A stretch of DNA of 64,000 nucleotides from Streptomyces venezuelae (GCF_008642275.1 NZ_CP029189.1:5624001-5688000); one strand, 5' to 3'; shown: positions 9,360 to 18,345, counted from the first letter of the stretch. The notes: a model not told the origin generated them from the letters alone. A program made the numbers and translations.

Positions 9360-10759
9360 GCGACACCGCAGCCGACACCGCAGCCGTCACGATGACCTTC
9401 CACCCGCGCCCGCAGGCCGGCGAGCCGCAGCCGTGGGCCTTCCCGGCCCCCGACCGCGGGCAGCTGTCCAACGGGCTGACCCTGCTGCGCTGCCACCGGC
9501 CGGGCCAGCAGGTCGTCGCGGTCGAGGTCAACCTCGCCGCTCCGCTCGACGCCGAGCCCGAGGGCCTGGACGGCGTGGCGACCATCATGGCGCGGGCGTT
9601 CTCCGAGGGCACCGACAAGCACTCCGCCGAGGAGTTCGCGGCCGAGCTGGAGCGCTGCGGCGCCACCCTGGACGCGCACGCCGACCACCCGGGCCTGCGG
9701 GTCTCGCTGGAGGTCCCGGCCTCCCGGCTGCCCAAGGCGCTGGGCCTGCTCGCCGAGGCGCTGCGCGCCCCGGCCTTCGCCGACGCCGAGGTCGACCGGC
9801 TGGTGCGCAACCGGCTCGACGAGATCCCGCACGAGCTGGCCAACCCGCAGCGCCGCGCGGCCAAGCAGCTCTCCAAGGAGCTCTTCCCGGCCACCCTGCG
9901 GATGTCCCGGCCGCGCCAGGGCACCGAGGAGACGGTCGCCCGGATCGACTCCGCCGCCGTACGCGCCTTCTACGAGGCCCACGTACGCCCCGCCACGGCC
10001 ACCGCGGTGGTCGTCGGCGACCTGACCGGTATCGACCTGGACGCCGTGCTCGCGGACACCCTGGGCACCTGGACCGGCAACACCGCCGCCGCCCTCCCGG
10101 TTCCGCCGGTGACGGCGGACGACACCGGCCGCGTGGTCATCGTGGACCGGCCCGGAGCGGTCCAGACGCAGCTGCTGATCGGCCGGATCGGGGCGGACCG
10201 CCACGACCGGGTGTGGGCGGCCCAGGTGCTGGGCACGTACTGCCTGGGCGGCACCCTCACCTCGCGCCTGGACAAGGTGCTGCGCGAGGAGAAGGGGTAC
10301 ACCTACGGCGTGCGCGCGTTCGGACAGGTGCTGCGCTCCACCGCGGACGGCAAGGGCGCCTCCATGCTCGCCATCAGCGGCTCGGTGGACACCCCGAACA
10401 CCGGACCGGCGCTGGAGGACCTCTGGAAGGTGCTGCGCACCCTCGCGGAGGGCGGCCTGACCGACGCCGAGCGCGATGTCGCCGTGCAGAACCTGGTGGG
10501 CGTGGCCCCGCTGAAGTTCGAGACGGCGGCCTCGGTCGCGGGCACCCTCGCCGACCAGGTCGAGCAGGAGCTGCCGGACGACTACCAGGCGCAGTTGTAC
10601 GCCCAGCTCGCCGCGACGGGCACGGTGGAGGCGACCACGGCGGTCGTCAAGGCCTTCCCCGCGGACCGGCTGGTGACCGTCCTGGTGGGTGACGCCGCGC
10701 TGATCGAGGAGCCCGTGCGGGCCCTTGGGATCGGAGAGGTCACGGTCGTCTCCAACTGA
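9356..10759 (+). CDS. M16 family peptidase-like protein (non-catalytic partner)
   Basis: 467 residues from GTG 9356, whose GTG overlaps the upstream TGA (translational coupling). Same M16 fold as its neighbour, but the zinc-binding helix reads MARAFSEGT where HxxEH is expected, so it cannot bind zinc in the usual way. The C-terminal R/Y pair region (GYTYGVRA) is kept, as in the non-catalytic chain of two-component M16B peptidases. Role inferred: substrate binding half of a heterodimer. Confidence 0.88.
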   Translation: MSDTAADTAAVTMTFHPRPQAGEPQPWAFPAPDRGQLSNGLTLLRCHRPGQQVVAVEVNLAAPLDAEPEGLDGVATIMARAFSEGTDKHSAEEFAAELERCGATLDAHADHPGLRVSLEVPASRLPKALGLLAEALRAPAFADAEVDRLVRNRLDEIPHELANPQRRAAKQLSKELFPATLRMSRPRQGTEETVARIDSAAVRAFYEAHVRPATATAVVVGDLTGIDLDAVLADTLGTWTGNTAAALPVPPVTADDTGRVVIVDRPGAVQTQLLIGRIGADRHDRVWAAQVLGTYCLGGTLTSRLDKVLREEKGYTYGVRAFGQVLRSTADGKGASMLAISGSVDTPNTGPALEDLWKVLRTLAEGGLTDAERDVAVQNLVGVAPLKFETAASVAGTLADQVEQELPDDYQAQLYAQLAATGTVEATTAVVKAFPADRLVTVLVGDAALIEEPVRALGIGEVTVVSN

Positions 10760-10802
10760 CCTTCGGACGACGGCTCATTGAGGGCCGGCTGAAGGTTTCA
10801 GC

Positions 10803-10840
10803 AAGGGGTTCTGGTGACTTGGTCACCAGAACCCCTTTTG
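10803..10840 (+). terminator. Intrinsic terminator after M16 operon
   Basis: A perfect 16-bp stem (10803-10818 with 10822-10837), loop TTG, ending in a short T run. Confidence 0.85.
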
Positions 10841-10979
10841 TCCGTTTAGTGGTGAGGTTGCTTTTATGTGATGTGGCGTACGCAACAAAAAGCCGCGTCT
10901 GTTTGGCGATTGACTGATGATCCGCCTAGCGTCGGCCGTGCTGTCCGTCAGTTGTGCCCGCCGCACCCGCGGCACCGGG

Positions 10980-11124
10980 CAGCGATCGCCGAGTCCCCGT
11001 CAGGCGCGAGCCTGGGGAGCCGGGGACCCACATGAGTCCCTGGGGTGAATCGGACCCCCTCGCAAGAGGAGATCCGTAGGAGACCTTCCTGCTCCGAACC
11101 CGTCAGCTAACCCGGTAGGCGAGA
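10980..11124 (+). ncRNA. ydaO/yuaA-type cyclic di-AMP riboswitch
   Basis: The leader holds the hallmark blocks of this aptamer in order: GGGGTGAATC at 11042-11051, ACCTTCCTG near 11083, CCGAACCCGTCAGCTAACC at 11094-11112 and the closing GGTAGGCG at 11114-11121, which can pair with CGCC at 10987-10990. It sits directly upstream of a secreted M23 peptidase, the usual target class in Streptomyces, where c-di-AMP binding lowers expression of wall hydrolases. Boundaries are estimated. Confidence 0.88.
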
Positions 11125-11148
11125 AGGAAGGAAAGGATCAAACCCTTC

Positions 11149-11952
11149 ATGGCGTTTGGCAGTCGTCCCGCTGGCTCCGGTAAGCACCGTGGTTCCAGCC
11201 GCCTGAGCAAGAAGACCGCCGGTTACGCCGGTATCGCCGCGATCGCCACCACGGGTGTCGTCGGCTCCCTCGCCGCCCCGGCCTTCGCCGCGGACAACCA
11301 CAGCAGCACCATCGGCCAGGACAACGGCCTGGGTGCCGTGGTCGTCGCCGAGGACCTCGCGGGCGACATCGCCGACCAGGCCGAGTCCCAGCACCGCGTG
11401 GCCGAGCAGGACGCCGTCAAGGCCCAGGCCGAGGCCGAGGCGAAGCAGCGGGCCGCGGAGGCCAAGCGCCTCGCCGAGGCCAAGGCGAAGGCCGAGCGCG
11501 AGGCCGCCGAGCGCGCCGCCCGCGAGGAGGAGCGCAAGCGCCTCAACACCTTCGTCGCCCCGGTGGACGGCTCGTACGTCAGCACGCAGTACCACGCGGG
11601 CGGCGGCATGTGGTCCTCCGGCTCCCACACGGGCATCGACTTCCACGCCGCCTCCGGTACCTCGGTCCACGCGGTGGGCGTCGGTACCGTCGTCGAGGCC
11701 GGCTGGGGTGGCGCGTACGGCAACAACGTCGTCATCAAGCACAACGACGGCACCTACACCCAGTACGGGCACATGACCTCGCTGAACGTCTCCGTCGGTG
11801 AGCAGGTCACCCCGGGCCAGCAGATCGGCCTGTCGGGCTCCACCGGCAACTCCAGCGGCCCGCACCTGCACTTCGAGGCCCGCACGGGCTCGCAGTACGG
11901 CTCGGACATCGACCCGATCGCGTACCTGCGCTCGCACGGCGTCAGCCTCTGA
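11149..11952 (+). CDS. Secreted M23 family metallopeptidase (cell-wall endopeptidase)
   Basis: 267 residues from ATG 11149. A signal peptide (twin-basic start, hydrophobic core, cleavage after AAPAFA near residue 47) is followed by an Ala/Glu/Lys-rich coiled coil (about 75-125) and a lysostaphin/M23 domain: HTGIDFH (from about 161) supplies the first His and Asp, YGHM and HLHFEA (about 239) the others. It cleaves peptidoglycan peptide bridges outside the membrane. The c-di-AMP riboswitch in its leader ties wall cutting to second-messenger level. A terminator follows at once, so it is monocistronic. Confidence 0.92.
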   Translation: MAFGSRPAGSGKHRGSSRLSKKTAGYAGIAAIATTGVVGSLAAPAFAADNHSSTIGQDNGLGAVVVAEDLAGDIADQAESQHRVAEQDAVKAQAEAEAKQRAAEAKRLAEAKAKAEREAAERAAREEERKRLNTFVAPVDGSYVSTQYHAGGGMWSSGSHTGIDFHAASGTSVHAVGVGTVVEAGWGGAYGNNVVIKHNDGTYTQYGHMTSLNVSVGEQVTPGQQIGLSGSTGNSSGPHLHFEARTGSQYGSDIDPIAYLRSHGVSL

Positions 11953-11992
11953 CCCGCGGCGCGTCCCGCCACGCGCACCCACCGCTTCACCG

Positions 11993-12022
11993 AAGACCCC
12001 GGCTCGCCGAGCCGGGGTCTTT
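11993..12022 (+). terminator. Intrinsic terminator after M23 peptidase
   Basis: A 13-bp perfect stem (11993-12005 with 12009-12021) with a 3-nt loop, followed by TTTG. Confidence 0.82.
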
Positions 12023-12100
12023 GTGTGTTGCGTCCTTGTGCAAATGTTTCGTATTTCCGGCCGCTCTCGGAAATTATCGTGTGTTGCAATAGAGTCGCAG

Positions 12101-12118
12101 TGCACGCATGTGCGTGCA
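12101..12118. promoter_or_regulatory. Palindrome upstream of GntR-family regulator
   Basis: TGCACGCAtgTGCGTGCA, 8-bp arms with a 2-nt centre, 38 nt before the regulator's start codon. Likely autoregulatory operator (inference). A looser inverted repeat, ATTTCCG...CGGAAAT, lies at about 12053-12074. Confidence 0.5.
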
Positions 12119-12155
12119 ATGAGGCTGGCAGTCGGAAATAGGCGGAGGTTCGGTC

Positions 12156-12833
12156 TTGCGTATTCCTGCGCACGCGGTATGCACGGCAATCCGCGACGAC
12201 ATCGTCTCCGGGGCGTTCGAGCCGGGCGGCCGGCTGACCGAGGAGGTGCTCGCCCGCCGGTACGGGGTCTCGCGCGTCCCGGTGCGTGAGGCTCTGCGGA
12301 CCCTGGAGTCCGAGGGGTTCGTGACCACACGGCGCCACGCGGGGGCCTGCGTGGCCGAGCCGACCGAGCAGGAGGCCGCAGACCTGCTGGAGCTGCGGAC
12401 GCTGCTGGAGCCGCTGGCTGCCGCGAGGGCCGCCAGGCGGCGCACCGACGCGCACCTCAAGGTGCTGCGCGGGCTGGTCAGGCTGGGGCAGGAACGGGCC
12501 AGGCGGGGCCAGGTCGATGACCTGCGGTCGCTGGGCGGCTGGTTCCACGAGACGCTCGCGCAGTCCTCCGGCAGCCCCGGGCTGATCGCGCTGCTCACGC
12601 AGATGCGGCACAAGATCGCGTGGATGTACGTGGTGGAGGCGCCCGCCCGGCCGGTGGAGTCCTGGGCGGAGCACGGGGCGATCGTGGACGCGGTGGCGCG
12701 CGGCGACGCGGAGCGGGCGCGGGCGCTGACGGCGGTGCACGCCGACCGGACGGTGGGCGTGCACCGGCTGCGGCTCCGCCCGGCGGTGAGCACTTCGCAA
12801 CCTGCCGTAAACATGGCGAGCGGTCGGCATTAA
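12156..12833 (+). CDS. GntR-family transcriptional regulator, FadR/FCD type
   Basis: 225 residues from TTG 12156; GGAGG at 12144-12148 decides the start. Residues about 1-75 form the GntR winged helix (RRYGVSRVPVREALRTLESEGF); the rest is an all-helical FCD ligand domain, whose Asp/His metal-ligand pattern I could not place with certainty. FCD regulators usually sense carboxylic acids. No metabolic operon follows in the same direction, so its targets are unknown apart from the palindrome in its own promoter. Confidence 0.87.
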   Translation: MRIPAHAVCTAIRDDIVSGAFEPGGRLTEEVLARRYGVSRVPVREALRTLESEGFVTTRRHAGACVAEPTEQEAADLLELRTLLEPLAAARAARRRTDAHLKVLRGLVRLGQERARRGQVDDLRSLGGWFHETLAQSSGSPGLIALLTQMRHKIAWMYVVEAPARPVESWAEHGAIVDAVARGDAERARALTAVHADRTVGVHRLRLRPAVSTSQPAVNMASGRH

Positions 12834-13184
12834 CAGGAGCCGTATACAAAGGGTGGGGTCGCGGGAATTCGCTGTGTGGAATTCCTGCGGAGCGTAATTC
12901 GGTGTACCCGGATCTGGGCAGGGGCTTTTGCGCTGCCGAGCGGGGTTTTCTTCGGTGTCCGTTTCCCGCGGGTATCCGTTTCGCGGTGCTGGCGGCCGGC
13001 GTGGCACGCTGCCGGGCCCGGCCCTTGCGGGGCGGGGGGCCGCCGACGGGGGCTCGTGGACGCGTGACGGGTGGGGTGGGCATGCCGTCCTCAGCCGTGC
13101 CGTCCCCACCCCCGCCGTCCCCGTCCGTGCCGCCCCCGTCCGTGCTGTTCCCGTCCGTGCCTGCGCTCCGGTACCGGGAACGAC
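12834..13184. other. Non-coding spacer between GntR gene and ptsH
   Basis: No convincing gene seen. Contains a GTATAC hexamer at 12842, an inverted repeat GGAATTC/GAATTCC (12864-12870 and 12879-12885), and a C-rich tandem stretch further on. Confidence 0.5.
13086..13161. repeat. Degenerate CCGTCC-rich tandem repeat
   Basis: Units of the form CCGTCCCC, CCGTCCGTGC and CCGTCCGTGCCG repeat roughly every 9-15 nt. Simple-sequence repeat with no visible coding role. Confidence 0.5.
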
Positions 13185-13220
13185 GAAGCCGCGGCCTCCC
13201 GGGGCGGGGGCCACGGCTTC
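13185..13220 (-). terminator. Hairpin downstream of ptsH
   Basis: GAAGCCGcGGCC (13185-13196) pairs with GGCCaCGGCTTC (13209-13220) with one mismatch; lies 25 nt beyond the ptsH stop on the minus strand. Confidence 0.65.
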
Positions 13221-13244
13221 GCGCGTGGGGTCGAACCCGAAGGG

Positions 13245-13526
13245 TCAGACGGTCTCGGGGAGCTCTTCGAGACCCTCGGCGACCAGCTTCGCGAGGCGGT
13301 CGAGTGCGGCGTCCGCACCCTCGGCCTCGGAGGCGAGGACGATCTCCTCGCCGCCCTGGGCGCCCAGGCCCAGGACCGCCAGCATCGAGGCGGCGTTGAC
13401 GGGGTCGCCGCCGGACTTCGCGATGGTCACCGGGACGCCGGAAGCGGTCGTCGCACGGACGAAGATCGAGGCGGGACGAGCGTGCAGGCCCTCGGCCCAC
13501 CCGACGTTGACGCGGCGCTCTGCCAT
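13245..13526 (-). CDS. ptsH: HPr phosphocarrier protein of the PTS
   Basis: 93 residues from ATG 13526 with GAAGGG 7 nt upstream. His15 in GLHARPA is the site phosphorylated by enzyme I; Ser47 in NAASMLAVLGLG is the regulatory-serine position. HPr passes phosphate to EIIA components for sugar (in Streptomyces notably N-acetylglucosamine) uptake. A dre site in its promoter places it under DasR. ptsI is not adjacent, as is normal in Streptomyces. Confidence 0.96.
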   Translation of the reverse strand: MAERRVNVGWAEGLHARPASIFVRATTASGVPVTIAKSGGDPVNAASMLAVLGLGAQGGEEIVLASEAEGADAALDRLAKLVAEGLEELPETV

Positions 13527-13549
13527 GGTGATGCCCTTCAGGTTCTTAC

Positions 13550-13565
13550 GGTTGTCTAGACCAGT
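13550..13565 (-). promoter_or_regulatory. DasR-responsive element (dre) in ptsH promoter
   Basis: On the minus strand ACTGGTCTAGACAACC, matching 14 of 16 positions of the dre consensus A(G/C)TGGTCTAGACCA(G/C)T. DasR, a GntR repressor released by glucosamine-6-phosphate, is known to control ptsH in Streptomyces. It may also affect the divergent gene at 13710. Confidence 0.82.
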
Positions 13566-13709
13566 CTCTCACGGCGTCCGGAATGCTCGGACCTACCTCC
13601 GGCCTGAATTTTCCGCCGTTCGACCTTCCCCAGCTTGCCCTGATCCGTCCCGTATCGCCTCGGCGCCGCGCGAGCGCTCCACGGCCCGATCCGGCCGTAA
13701 GGTAGGCCC

Positions 13710-16490
13710 ATGACCATCGAGTCGGACCCCTCGTACCCGGCCCACTGGGAAGCCGACGTCGTCCTGCGCGACGGCGGCACCGCCCGGATCAGGCCGATCA
13801 CCACCGAGGACGCGGGCCGGCTCGTCAGCTTCTACGAGCAGGTCTCGGACGAGTCGAAGTACTACCGGTTCTTCGCCCCCTACCCCCGGCTCTCCGACCG
13901 CGACGTGCACCGCTTCACGCACCACGACTTCGTGGACCGGGTCGGGCTCGCCGCGACCATCGGCGGGGAGTTCATCGGCACCGTCCGCTACGACCGCATC
14001 GGCGCCGACGGCCGGCCCGCCTCCGCACCCGCCGACGAGGCCGAGGTCGCCTTCCTCGTCCAGGACGCCCACCAGGGCCGCGGGGTCGCCTCCACCCTCC
14101 TCGAACACATCGGCGCGGTGGCCCGGGAGCGCGGTATCCGGCGGTTCGCCGCCGAGGTGCTGCCCGCCAACAGCAAGATGATCAAAGTCTTCACGGACGC
14201 CGGATACCAGCAGAAGCGCAGCTTCGAGGACGGCTCCGTCCATCTCACCCTCGACCTCGAACCCACCGCCGAGTCCCTCGCCGTGCAGCGCGCCCGCGAG
14301 CAGCGCGCCGAGGCCCACTCGGTGCAGCGCCTGCTGGCCCCCGGCTCGGTGGCCGTCGTCGGGGTCAGCCGCTCGGGTGCGGGCGTGGGCGCGGCCGCGC
14401 TGCGCAACCTGCGCGACAGCGGATTCCACGGACACCTCTACGCCGTCAACGAGGCCGTCACCCGCGACCTGCTCGACGGCGTACGGGCCTACCGCACCAT
14501 CGGGGCCATCGGCGCCCCGGTCGACCTCGCCGTGCTCGCGGTCCCGGCCGACCGGGTCCCCGACGCGGTGGCCGCCTGCGGCGAGCACGGGGTCCAGGGC
14601 CTCGTCGTCCTGTCCGCCGGATACGGGGAGAGCGGGCCGGCCGGACTCGCCCGCCAGCGCGAACTGGTCCGGCAGGTGCGCTCGTACGGGATGCGGCTGA
14701 TCGGGCCGAACGCCTACGGGGTGATCAACACCGCGCCCGAGGTGGAACTCAACGCCTCCCTGACCCCCGCGCCGATGCCCACGCGCGGCCGGATCGGCCT
14801 GTTCACGCAGTCCGGGGCGATCGGCATCGCCCTGCTCTCGGCCCTGATCCGGCGCGGCGAGGGCCTGTCCTCCTTCGTCTCCGCGGGCAACCGCGCCGAC
14901 GTGTCCGGAAACGACATCCTCCAGTACTGGTACGAGGACGAGGCGACCGACGTCGCCCTCCTCTACCTCGAAACACTCGGCAACCCGCGGAAGTTCACCC
15001 GCCTCGCCCGCCGGACCGCCGCCGTCAAGCCCGTGGTCGTCGCCAAGGGCGGCCGGCACAGCCCGGCCGGGCACGTCGTCCCCGACACCCGGCTGCCGGA
15101 GGCCACCGTCTCCGCCCTGCTGCGCCAGGCCGGCGTCATCCGCGTCGACACGGTCACCGAGCTCGTGGACGTCGGCCTCCTGCTGGCGGCGCAGCCGCTG
15201 CCCGCCGGGCCCCGGATCGCGATCCTCGGCAACTCCGAATCCCTCGGGATCCTCACCTACGACGCCTGCCTCACCCAGGGCCTGCAGCCGCTGCCGCCGC
15301 TGGACCTGACGACGGCGGCCACCCCGGCGGACTTCCGCACCGCCCTGACCGAGGCCCTCCGCTCCGAGGACAGCGACGCGGTGGTGGTCACGGCCATCCC
15401 GTGGGTGAGCGAGGACGCTCCGGCGGACGACCTGGCCGGTGCCCTGCGCGAAGCCGTGGCCGCGAACCCGGGCAAGCCGGTCGCGGTGGTGCACGTCGAG
15501 CTCGCCGAGCTCGCCCTGGCCCTGTCCGCCGTGCGCGGTGTCGCGCACCCCCCGCCGTTCCGCAGCTGGGGCCCCGCGGCGGACCGGGCACCGGCCGGAC
15601 CGCTGTCCGCCGCCGGCGACAGCATCCCCAGCTACCCCGCCGCCGAACGCGCGGTCAAGGCCGTCGCCGAAGCCGTCCGGTACGGGCAGTGGCGCCGGGC
15701 CACCGCCGCGGACGACGGGCGGGTCCCCGAGTACGAGGACATCGACGAGACCGGGACCGCGGACCGGCTGGCCGCCCTGCTGGCGGACGTCGACCCGGGC
15801 GCCGTGGCGACCCTGACCGACTGGGACGCCCGCGAGCTGCTCGCGGGCTACGGGATCCGCGTCCTGCCCACCCTGCCCGCGCCCAGCGCCGACGCGGCGG
15901 TCCGCGCCGCCGGGGTGCTGGGCTACCCGGTGGCGCTCAAGACCACCGCGCCGCACCTGCGCCACCGCGCGGACCTGGGCGGCGTACGCCTCGACCTCAC
16001 GAACGAGGCCGAACTGAGGCGCTCCTACGAGGAGCTCACCGACGCGCTGGGCAAGCCGGCCGAGCTCCAGCCCGTGGTGCAGGCCATGGTGGCGCGCGGG
16101 GTCGACACCGTCGTCCGCTCCGTCATCGACCCCGCGGCGGGCGCCGTCCTCTCCTTCGGGCTCGCCGGGGTCGCCTCGGAGCTGCTCGGCGACACCGCGC
16201 ACCGGCTCGTCCCGGCCACCGACCGGGACGCCGCCTCACTGATCCGGTCCATCCGGGCGGCTCCCCTCCTGTTCGGCTGGCGCGGCAGCGACCCCGTGGA
16301 CACCTCCGCCCTGGAGGACCTGCTCCTGAGGCTGTCCCGCCTCGTGGACGACCACCCCGAGGTGACCGGCGTCTCACTGGAGCCCGTCGTGGTCGCGGCC
16401 GAGGGCGTCTCCGCGCTCGGCGCCACCGTCCGCGTCGCCCATCCGCCGGCCCGCGGCGATCTCGGCCCGCGCACCCTCCCCAGTTACTGA
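13710..16490 (+). CDS. GNAT acetyltransferase / NDP-forming acyl-CoA synthetase fusion (Pat-like)
   Basis: 926 residues from ATG 13710. Domain order: GNAT acetyltransferase (about 1-190; acetyl-CoA loop in VQDAHQGRGVASTLL), CoA-binding Rossmann domain (about 205-330, VAVVGVSRSGAGVG), succinyl-CoA-ligase-like domains (about 345-640) and ATP-grasp (about 690-910). In E. coli PatZ the GNAT part is C-terminal; here it is N-terminal, as in many actinobacteria. Family members acetylate lysines of enzymes such as acetyl-CoA synthetase; the ligase part is usually non-catalytic and senses acetyl-CoA. The catalytic histidine of true ligases could not be placed confidently, so I favour the protein-acetyltransferase role. 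Confidence 0.88.
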   Translation: MTIESDPSYPAHWEADVVLRDGGTARIRPITTEDAGRLVSFYEQVSDESKYYRFFAPYPRLSDRDVHRFTHHDFVDRVGLAATIGGEFIGTVRYDRIGADGRPASAPADEAEVAFLVQDAHQGRGVASTLLEHIGAVARERGIRRFAAEVLPANSKMIKVFTDAGYQQKRSFEDGSVHLTLDLEPTAESLAVQRAREQRAEAHSVQRLLAPGSVAVVGVSRSGAGVGAAALRNLRDSGFHGHLYAVNEAVTRDLLDGVRAYRTIGAIGAPVDLAVLAVPADRVPDAVAACGEHGVQGLVVLSAGYGESGPAGLARQRELVRQVRSYGMRLIGPNAYGVINTAPEVELNASLTPAPMPTRGRIGLFTQSGAIGIALLSALIRRGEGLSSFVSAGNRADVSGNDILQYWYEDEATDVALLYLETLGNPRKFTRLARRTAAVKPVVVAKGGRHSPAGHVVPDTRLPEATVSALLRQAGVIRVDTVTELVDVGLLLAAQPLPAGPRIAILGNSESLGILTYDACLTQGLQPLPPLDLTTAATPADFRTALTEALRSEDSDAVVVTAIPWVSEDAPADDLAGALREAVAANPGKPVAVVHVELAELALALSAVRGVAHPPPFRSWGPAADRAPAGPLSAAGDSIPSYPAAERAVKAVAEAVRYGQWRRATAADDGRVPEYEDIDETGTADRLAALLADVDPGAVATLTDWDARELLAGYGIRVLPTLPAPSADAAVRAAGVLGYPVALKTTAPHLRHRADLGGVRLDLTNEAELRRSYEELTDALGKPAELQPVVQAMVARGVDTVVRSVIDPAAGAVLSFGLAGVASELLGDTAHRLVPATDRDAASLIRSIRAAPLLFGWRGSDPVDTSALEDLLLRLSRLVDDHPEVTGVSLEPVVVAAEGVSALGATVRVAHPPARGDLGPRTLPSY

Positions 16491-16540
16491 CCGGGTACGG
16501 CGCGGCCTGAGGGCCCCGTACGGGCCTTAGGATGGACCTC

Positions 16541-17143
16541 ATGGCGAAATCCGGTACGACGACCCAGGGGCTGCGCACGGCGATCGAGCGCAGCGGCTAC
16601 TACCCGGCCCTCGTGGCCGAGGCCGTGGAGGCCGCGGTGGGCGGCGAGCCGATCTCGTCGTACCTGGTCCACCAGGAGACGACCTTCGACTCCAACGAGG
16701 TACGCCGCCACGTCACCGTGCTGGTCCTGACTGGCAACCGCTTCATCGTCAGCCACACCGACGAGCAGGCCGCCGACGCGGGGTCCCCGTCTCCGTACGC
16801 GACCACCTCCACCGAGTCGGTCAAGCTGTCCAGCATCTCCTCCGTGGTGCTCAGCCGCGTCGTCGCCAACCCGGAGTCCTACACGCCCGGCACCCTGCCC
16901 CGCGAGGTCGTCCTGACCATCGGCTGGGGCGCGGTCTCCCGGATCGACCTGGAGCCGGCCGCCTGCGGCGACCCGAACTGCGACTCCGACCACGGTTACA
17001 CCGGCAACTCCACCGCCGACGACCTCAGCCTGCGGGTCAGCGAGGCCGGCGACGGCCCGGAGGCGGTGCGCCAGACCCTGGTCTTCGCGCAGGCACTCTC
17101 CGAAGCCACAGCGGCGACGTCCAGCGCCACCTCCGCCCGCTGA
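16541..17143 (+). CDS. DUF5998-like protein of unknown function
   Basis: 200 residues from ATG 16541; AGGA 8 nt upstream favours it over the in-frame ATG at 16532. The sequence (YYPALVAEAVEAAV, DEQAADAGSPSPYATTST) matches what I remember of a conserved actinobacterial protein, DUF5998, found next to the following gene in Streptomyces. No catalytic motif, signal peptide or membrane segment seen. A CGDPNCDSDH segment (about 145-155) could bind a metal. Its stop codon overlaps the next start by 1 nt (TGATG), so the two are coupled. Confidence 0.75.
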   Translation: MAKSGTTTQGLRTAIERSGYYPALVAEAVEAAVGGEPISSYLVHQETTFDSNEVRRHVTVLVLTGNRFIVSHTDEQAADAGSPSPYATTSTESVKLSSISSVVLSRVVANPESYTPGTLPREVVLTIGWGAVSRIDLEPAACGDPNCDSDHGYTGNSTADDLSLRVSEAGDGPEAVRQTLVFAQALSEATAATSSATSAR

Positions 17144-18345
17144 TGGCGTACTCCGCGGCACAGGAGTGGCCCGAGCCGGAACTGCTGGACCTGGCCGGCG
17201 CCCCCGTCCCGGAGTACGGCGCCGGGTCGCTCGCCGACCTGCTGCCCACGCTCGTGGCGGGCCAGGGCGTCCCCGGATTCACCGCTGCCATCGCAGAGCT
17301 GGCCCCGGCCGACCGGAACTGTGTGTTCCTGGTCGACGGCATGGGCTGGGAGCAGATCAAGGCCCACCCGGACGAGGCCCCGTACCTCACCTCCCTGCTC
17401 GGCAGCTCGCGCGGCGGCACCGGCCGCCCGATCACCGCGGGCTTCCCGGCGACCACCGCCACCTCGCTCGCCTCCGTCGGCACCGGCCTGCCGCCGGCCC
17501 GTCACGGCCTGCCCGGCTACGCCGTCCGCAACCCCGCCACCGGCGAACTCATGAACCAGCTCCGCTGGCACCCGTGGACCTCGCCGAAGCCCTGGCAGCC
17601 GTACCCGACCGTCTTCCAGCAGGCCGACAAGGCGGGGGTGGCGACCGCCCAGGTGTCCTCACCCGCCTTCCAGAGCACCCCGCTCACCAAGGTCGCGCTG
17701 AGCGGCGGCACCTTCCTCGGCCGGATGACCGGCGAGGAGCGCATGGACCTGGCGGCCGAGCGTCTCGCGGCCGGCGACCGCTCGCTCGTCTACACCTACT
17801 ACAGCGAGCTCGACGGAGCCGGCCACCGGCACGGCGTGGACTCCGACGCGTGGCGCGGCCAGCTGATGTACGTGGACCGGCTGGTGCAGCGGCTCGCCGA
17901 GCAGCTGCCGCCGCGCACCGCCCTGTACGTGACCGCGGACCACGGCATGGTCGACGTCCCCTTCGACGAGGACTCCCGGATCGACTTCGACGAGGACTGG
18001 GAGCTGAGCGCCGGCGTCGCCCTGCTGGGCGGCGAGGGCCGCGCCCGGCACGTGTACGCGGTGCCGGGCGCCGAGGCCGACGTACTGACCGTGTGGCGCG
18101 AGGTGCTCGGAGACCGGTTCTGGGTCGCGAGCCGCGCCGAGGCCCTGGAACTGGGCTGGTTCGGCCCGCCGGGGGAGTGCGACGAGCGCGTGCTCGGGCG
18201 CATCGGCGACGTGGTGGCGGCCGCCCAGGCCGATGTCGCGATCACTGCCTCGCGCAACGAGCCGAACGAGTCCGCCCTGGCCGGAATGCACGGCTCCATG
18301 ACGGCGGCGGAGCAGCTCGTGCCGCTGCTCGAAGTCCGCACCTGA
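17143..18345 (+). CDS. Alkaline phosphatase superfamily protein (type I phosphodiesterase/nucleotide pyrophosphatase)
   Basis: 400 residues from ATG 17143. The superfamily metal and nucleophile pattern is visible: FLVDGMGWE (first Asp, about 65), GFPATTATS with the probable threonine nucleophile (about 105), YSELDGAGHRHG (Asp and His, about 225-235), YVTADHGMVDVP (Asp-His, about 268) and a last His in AGMHGSMT. Family members hydrolyse phosphodiesters such as nucleotide sugars. No signal peptide, so cytoplasmic. Coupled with the DUF5998-like gene; substrate unknown. Confidence 0.85.
   Translation: MAYSAAQEWPEPELLDLAGAPVPEYGAGSLADLLPTLVAGQGVPGFTAAIAELAPADRNCVFLVDGMGWEQIKAHPDEAPYLTSLLGSSRGGTGRPITAGFPATTATSLASVGTGLPPARHGLPGYAVRNPATGELMNQLRWHPWTSPKPWQPYPTVFQQADKAGVATAQVSSPAFQSTPLTKVALSGGTFLGRMTGEERMDLAAERLAAGDRSLVYTYYSELDGAGHRHGVDSDAWRGQLMYVDRLVQRLAEQLPPRTALYVTADHGMVDVPFDEDSRIDFDEDWELSAGVALLGGEGRARHVYAVPGAEADVLTVWREVLGDRFWVASRAEALELGWFGPPGECDERVLGRIGDVVAAAQADVAITASRNEPNESALAGMHGSMTAAEQLVPLLEVRT

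Noticed and set aside
13086..13161. CRISPR-like array
   Set aside because: Units are short, degenerate and lack spacers; simple C-rich repeat.
12928..13713. Possible plus-strand gene across the spacer and ptsH
   Set aside because: Low-complexity Arg/Pro/Ser translation and antisense to ptsH.
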